NCBI GenBank assembly: GCA_948468465.1
Contig: CAOKJJ010000056.1
Coordinates: 1-27,734, forward strand
Direction of reading: 5' to 3'
From: an uncultured Eubacterium sp.
Lineage (GTDB): Bacteria; Bacillota_A; Clostridia; Lachnospirales; Lachnospiraceae
Length of the DNA: 27,734 nt
The notes under the pieces are model-generated. The model made no database searches, had not been told where the DNA came from, and saw only the letters and a program-made list of their open reading frames with translations. Below, piece after piece: positions 24,505 through 27,734 of the stretch; position 1 is the stretch's first letter, and each line of letters starts with the position of its first letter. Made by a program: the position numbers and the translations under genes.

Positions 24505-26481
24505 TTAAATCTGACTGTATACGATCTCCTGCGTCGCCTCGTTCACATGAAACTGAACCGTTAACGTATCACCGTCCTTTACACTGGAATCAAACGTCAC
24601 GGTCATTGTATATGGCTGGTTGTTTACACTCTCCACAAAAGTGATGTTAAAAGCGCTCACGTTGTCAGCTACCGTAAACTGCAGCGTCGTCTCTCCAAAA
24701 TCTGCCTTTAATGTAACCGGATCACTCCCTGCTCCACCCTGCGGCCTGGCTGAAAAATTCGTAAAGTCCGCAGTTGTCCCGTTAACAAATTTGACGTTAA
24801 TCGTGCGTGCCGCCGGAGCCTCCTTTTGCACAAATGCGGCGGTAGCAGCCGCCGTTCCATCCACTACCAGGCGGACCTCAGATACCGTCAGTTCTATTTT
24901 GACGCCTGAAGCCTTTGCTTTCGCCATACTGAGCCCTCTGGCCTCATACACCGAGCCGTCGTTACAGCGGATATAAAAATCAAGGGAAACATCCGGGGTA
25001 AATTTCAGCGGAACCCGAATAGACTTTCCGGCAATCCAGTAACTCATATTCTGCGTTGCCAGATACTCTTCGCCCCAGCTGCTGCTACCGATCTCTTCAA
25101 AATACAGTTCATTAATCTGTTTTCCCGTATTATTATAGAAATTGATCGAAGCAGAAATCATTTTTGCAGCAACCGTAACCTGACAAGCTGCAGTATAGCC
25201 TCCATCCGCTGTTGTCGCAATGATCGTGGCTGTTCCGGCTTTTATGCCCGTCACCTTGCCGGAGCTGCTTACAGCCGCAACGGAAGGGTCGCTTGATGTC
25301 CATGTCACTTTCTTGTTTGCTCCGCTTGGGCTTACCGTCGCTCTCAGATACGCCGTATTGCCGGCTTTAAGCGATAATGAGGTCTTGTTTAGTTTTATGC
25401 CGGAAACTTGCGCCGCATTCTTTGTTTTAAAAGCAGCCGTAGCTTTTATACTTCCGTTTACAGAAAGCGTGGCCCTTATTAAGGTCAGTTCGATCCTGGT
25501 GCCACCCTCCTGAGCCTTTGCAAGCTTTAAGCCCTTCGCTTCGTATTCTGAGCCGTCACTGCAGCGGATATAAAAATCAAGGGAATTTTCCTGCACAAAT
25601 GTCAGCGGCACCTGGATAACCGTTTTATTCTCCCAGCCTGTAAGAGCAGACGCTGCCAGATACTCCTCCCCGTAATCATCAGCGTCGGAATCTTCAAAAT
25701 ACAATTCCTTAATCTGTTTGCCGGTATTATTATAAAAGCTGATCAGGGCGGTAACCGTCTTTTCAGTCACTGTAACCTGACAGGCTGCCGTATAACCCCC
25801 ATCCGCTGTCCTTGCAGTGATTGTAGTCGTTCCGGCTTTTACGCCTGTCACCTTGCCGGAGCTGTTTACAGTGGCAACAGAAGTATTGCCGGAAGTCCAG
25901 GTCACCTTCTTGTCCGCGCCGGCCGGGCTTACCGTTGCGGCCAGATTCATCGTCTGACCCGCCATAAGCGTTGCGGATGTCTTGTCTAAGCTAACTCCGG
26001 TGACACTTGGCGCTGAATCTTCTTTTTTCACAAATTCCACGGAAGCGACTTTTCTATTTTTTACTTTCAAAGAAACCTGTGACTTTGTCAGGTCAATGAC
26101 ACTGCCCGAAGCCTTCGCTTTCGCCAGTTTCAGCCCTTTCGCCTCGTAGCCTGAGCCATCGCTGTAACGGATGAAAAAGTCAAGAGCGGCGCTTTTCTTA
26201 AATTCCAGCGGAACCATAATATACCGGTTGTTGCTCCAGTATCTGAATTTGCGGACAGATAAGTATTCGTCCCCGTAATCTTCGGCGTTGGAATCTTCGA
26301 AATACAACTCGGTAATCCGTTTGCCTGTGTGATTATAAAATTTGATCGAAGCCGAGATGGTCTTGGACGGAGCCGCCGCCTCCGCCGTCATCGCCATTCC
26401 CGGCAAAAGGGAAATGCACAGCACTGCCACAAGAAACAACGCAATCCCTCTTTTACACAAATGTATCGTCTTTGTTTTCAT
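24505..26481 (-). CDS. Secreted modular Ig-like (Big2) repeat protein
   Basis: A 658-residue exported protein. A signal peptide is clear: KTKTIHLCKRG, a hydrophobic core, then a likely cut after AEAAA near 37. Three copies of a module of about 113 residues (41-154, 242-354, 441-553) share FYNxTGKxIxELYFE, a Trp or Tyr-Gly-(D/E)EYL segment, LDFxIRxxDGSxYEA(K/R)GL and a closing IELT-type strand. Two Big2 domains sit between them (about 157-240 and 357-440; VTWTSGNTSVATVNSSGKVTG). A different C-terminal beta domain (560-658) ends the protein. There is no LPXTG anchor, transmembrane tail or obvious enzyme motif, so it is probably a released or wall-associated protein. AAGGAG lies 9 bases before ATG 26481. 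Upstream direct repeats suggest activated expression, and a perfect terminator follows. Confidence 0.88.
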   Translation of the reverse strand: MKTKTIHLCKRGIALFLVAVLCISLLPGMAMTAEAAAPSKTISASIKFYNHTGKRITELYFEDSNAEDYGDEYLSVRKFRYWSNNRYIMVPLEFKKSAALDFFIRYSDGSGYEAKGLKLAKAKASGSVIDLTKSQVSLKVKNRKVASVEFVKKEDSAPSVTGVSLDKTSATLMAGQTMNLAATVSPAGADKKVTWTSGNTSVATVNSSGKVTGVKAGTTTITARTADGGYTAACQVTVTEKTVTALISFYNNTGKQIKELYFEDSDADDYGEEYLAASALTGWENKTVIQVPLTFVQENSLDFYIRCSDGSEYEAKGLKLAKAQEGGTRIELTLIRATLSVNGSIKATAAFKTKNAAQVSGIKLNKTSLSLKAGNTAYLRATVSPSGANKKVTWTSSDPSVAAVSSSGKVTGIKAGTATIIATTADGGYTAACQVTVAAKMISASINFYNNTGKQINELYFEEIGSSSWGEEYLATQNMSYWIAGKSIRVPLKFTPDVSLDFYIRCNDGSVYEARGLSMAKAKASGVKIELTVSEVRLVVDGTAAATAAFVQKEAPAARTINVKFVNGTTADFTNFSARPQGGAGSDPVTLKADFGETTLQFTVADNVSAFNITFVESVNNQPYTMTVTFDSSVKDGDTLTVQFHVNEATQEIVYSQI

Positions 26482-26513
26482 GATTTGACACTCCTTTTCT
26501 GTGATATTTTTAC

Positions 26514-26543
26514 ATTATAAATCCATCCGCAGAATTTATGGAA
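26514..26543 (-). promoter_or_regulatory. Promoter of the Ig-like gene (weak -35)
   Basis: TATAAT (26514-26519) with only TTCCAT (26538-26543) as a -35 at 18 bases. A perfect -10 with a poor -35 beside upstream repeats fits activator-dependent transcription. Confidence 0.5.
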
Positions 26544-26549
26544 GTCCTC

Positions 26550-26581
26550 ACATGAATCGAACGGTATTTGACATGAATCGA
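26550..26581 (-). promoter_or_regulatory. Direct-repeat operator, 21-bp period
   Basis: TCGATTCATGT occurs twice in tandem on the minus strand (26571-26581 and 26550-26560), exactly 21 bases apart, ending a few bases before the -35. The spacing and the ACCGTTCGA flank of the second copy resemble binding sites of LytTR-type response regulators, which use two direct repeats on one helix face. The regulator is not in the window. Confidence 0.5.
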
Positions 26582-26648
26582 CGTTTCGTTCTGCTTTCCG
26601 TTGACTAAAAATTTTTTATTGTTTTCTTACTTGTTATTAAGAAATTTC

Positions 26649-26677
26649 TTTACAGTTTTTATAATATGATGTACAAT
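26649..26677 (+). promoter_or_regulatory. Plus-strand promoter into a decayed region
   Basis: TTTACA (26649-26654), 17 bases, TACAAT (26672-26677). The transcript would run into AAAGGAAG and a start codon followed at once by a stop. Confidence 0.45.
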
Positions 26678-26696
26678 GTTACAAATTAAGCAATTG

Positions 26697-26788
26697 AAAG
26701 GAAGAATTCTACATGTGAGAATGGCTCAAAAATAAACATGACTGTAGCATCCAAAGGAATGAGCCAAGCTGCTCTAGAGCGTGTTTGA
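26697..26788 (+). pseudogene. Ribosome binding site with start-stop and tiny ORFs (gene relic?)
   Basis: AAAGGAAG (26697-26704) is 8 bases before ATG 26713, which is directly followed by TGA. A 6-codon frame (GTG 26715) and a 16-codon frame (26738-26788, MTVASKGMSQAALERV) follow. With a promoter and ribosome binding site but no usable gene, this reads as the remains of a truncated gene; a regulatory start-stop leader is the alternative. Within 26482-26898 I see no intact gene. Confidence 0.35.
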
Positions 26789-26898
26789 AAAATGCTTTGT
26801 TTTATCTTTCCAGATGGTACTAAAATATAAATTATGAATACATCACAACACTGTTACAAAAAGACATAAACAAATACAAAAAAGGATACAGATTTAAT

Positions 26899-27141
26899 AT
26901 GAATATTGAATATTCAAAACAGTCAGTAAAAACGATTAACAGCATGGATAAACGTACAAAACAACGCATAAAAACCGCCGTAGAAAATATTCCCAATGGA
27001 GACATAAAGCCTCTAAAAGGCTGCAATGGAAGCTATCGGCTACGTGTCGGGGATCTACGCATACTATTTTCATATCCAGAAAAAAATACAGTATTGATAG
27101 AAAAAATAAAGCCGCGCGGCGAAGTATATAAGGGGGTATAA
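26899..27141 (+). CDS. RelE/ParE-family toxin
   Basis: An 80-residue basic protein with the RelE fold pattern: N-terminal YSKQSVKTINSMDKRTKQRIK helices, then KPLKGCNGSYRLRVGDLRILFSY, where the two Arg-containing strands form the usual core, and a final strand VLIEKIKPRGEVY. RelE-type toxins cut mRNA at the ribosome; ParE-types act on gyrase, and I cannot tell which from sequence alone. AAAGGAT lies about 11 bases before ATG 26899. The gene for the small acidic partner follows after 3 bases, giving toxin-first order, and its binding site GGGGGT lies in the last toxin codons. Both genes are on the plus strand, next to a probable transposon edge. Confidence 0.87.
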   Translation: MNIEYSKQSVKTINSMDKRTKQRIKTAVENIPNGDIKPLKGCNGSYRLRVGDLRILFSYPEKNTVLIEKIKPRGEVYKGV

Positions 27142-27144
27142 CTT

Positions 27145-27342
27145 ATGTCACCTGTCAGAAATCAACTCGTACAAATGATTGACTGCCTTCCAGATCAGGA
27201 ACAGTTATTGCTCTTCGAAATTGTAAAAAGATTTGTTCCTGATGATGTAGCAACTCCTGATGATCTTAAGGATATCTATATGGCACGTACAGAATATGCA
27301 AACGGTGAAACAATAGATCACAATATCATTAACTGGGATTAA
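27145..27342 (+). CDS. Antitoxin partner of the RelE-type toxin
   Basis: A 65-residue acidic protein (MSPVRNQLVQMIDCLPDQEQ at the N-terminus, FVPDDVATPDDLKDI in the middle, ending NIINWD). It matches in style the small antitoxins I have seen paired with RelE-type toxins in Firmicutes. The N-terminal half may be a DNA-binding or dimerising helix pair, and the acidic C-terminal half likely wraps the toxin. GGGGGT is 7 bases before the ATG. It is translationally linked to the toxin. I see no strong terminator after it; CAAAAGTC and GGCTTTTG (around 27350-27380) could form a weak stem. Confidence 0.8.
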   Translation: MSPVRNQLVQMIDCLPDQEQLLLFEIVKRFVPDDVATPDDLKDIYMARTEYANGETIDHNIINWD

Positions 27343-27449
27343 TTACATGCAAAAGTCAGGTAATTATAATTGGCTTTTGGGGGAATAACTCTAATGATAA
27401 AAATATTACCGATAGTTTTTCCTGTTGCTACTTGTCAAGGACGTATTCA

Positions 27450-27650
27450 TCATTTTTCATCACTTTTTCTTGATTTTCCCTGTTTTCCATGCTCTAAGTC
27501 ATGGAGAATGACACGCTTTAACTTGTCCTCTACGCTTTGGGTACTCGTAGCAGAGAAATGTACCTCGACTAAGTAGGTTGTCTTATCAATCTTCTTTTGC
27601 AAACAGGGCGTTAATCGCCCTGTGGTGTTGGTCTGAATGTTGTCGCTCAT
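27450..27650 (-). CDS. tnpW: TnpW-like transposon-encoded protein
   Basis: A 66-residue protein whose core KKIDKTTYLVEVHFSATSTQ, followed by SVEDKLKRVIL, matches the small TnpW-type proteins carried by Tn4451-like and related clostridial elements. Their function is not established. ATG 27650 is chosen because AAAAGGAGGAGC directly precedes it. The upstream 19-codon frame ends in the ATGA that starts this gene. Its presence, converging on the toxin-antitoxin pair, suggests that an integrated mobile element begins here and continues beyond the right edge; no recombinase or element end is visible in the window. Confidence 0.75.
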   Translation of the reverse strand: MSDNIQTNTTGRLTPCLQKKIDKTTYLVEVHFSATSTQSVEDKLKRVILHDLEHGKQGKSRKSDEK

Positions 27651-27706
27651 GCTCCTCCTTTTGGGCGCAAAAAAAGACACATGGTTTTCAGAAATTCCTG
27701 TTCCAT
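27647..27706 (-). CDS. 19-codon ORF coupled to tnpW
   Basis: ATG 27706 opens a frame MEQEFLKTMCLFLRPKGGA ending in TGA that overlaps the tnpW ATG by four bases (ATGA). The tnpW binding site lies inside it. AAAGG is only 3 bases before its own ATG, so initiation is doubtful. It may be a leader peptide or a tiny transposon gene. Confidence 0.35.
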   Translation of the reverse strand: MEQEFLKTMCLFLRPKGGA

Positions 27707-27734
27707 GCGCCTTTACGCTGTTACTTTAATATTT

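Noticed and set aside
24900..26200. Repeated DNA segments that might suggest a CRISPR-like or tandem array
   Set aside because: The repeats are coding duplications of protein modules several hundred bases long, not short repeats with unique spacers.

Overview
The window looks like a chromosomal segment of a Gram-positive clostridium, most likely Lachnospiraceae. The evidence is strong GGAGG-type ribosome binding sites, an LL-diaminopimelate aminotransferase (dapL) lysine branch, a eukaryotic-type HisA, a glnA followed by an ANTAR regulator as in Clostridium nitR, a flavodoxin-ferredoxin fusion of the EFR1 type, and a TnpW-type transposon protein. Nearly every gene lies on the minus strand. 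I see no rRNA, tRNA or CRISPR array.

Region 1 (about 1-5270) is a housekeeping block transcribed right to left in the order hisA, glnA, ANTAR regulator, dapF, dapL. Junctions are tight and I see no internal terminator. It joins ammonia assimilation with histidine and lysine/diaminopimelate synthesis. Its partner, the glutamate synthase pair gltB-gltD, lies at 16895-22960, so GS and GOGAT bracket the accessory DNA between them.

Region 2 (5273-12334) is the most exciting part: a RADAR-type anti-phage locus. It contains a roughly 1000-residue ATPase (RdrA) whose stop overlaps the start of a roughly 990-residue divergent adenosine deaminase (RdrB) with all expected catalytic residues. A four-helix membrane protein resembling the accessory RdrD/Csx27 class lies upstream, and a basic 63-residue small ORF of unknown function sits directly in front of rdrA. 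The rdrA part is visibly AT-rich compared with the flanks. The RdrB His/Cys-rich insert, the duplicated RdrA tail motif and the small ORF may be undescribed features of this branch.

Region 3 (12446-16661) is accessory: an AAA ATPase fused to a PD-(D/E)XK-like domain, two short proteins resembling the DUF6323/DUF6179 pair, a divergent flavodoxin-ferredoxin fusion, and a self-contained 47-codon gene with its own promoter and terminator.

Region 4 (23311-27734), beyond gltB, holds an orphan antitoxin-like protein (MqsA-like zinc ribbon and HTH plus Panacea domain) with a consensus promoter overlapped by an inverted repeat. It also holds a secreted modular Ig-like protein behind a direct-repeat operator, a decayed stretch, a RelE-type toxin-antitoxin pair in toxin-first order, and a TnpW-like gene that suggests the edge of a mobile element. 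All family assignments are made from motifs by eye; no database search was run.
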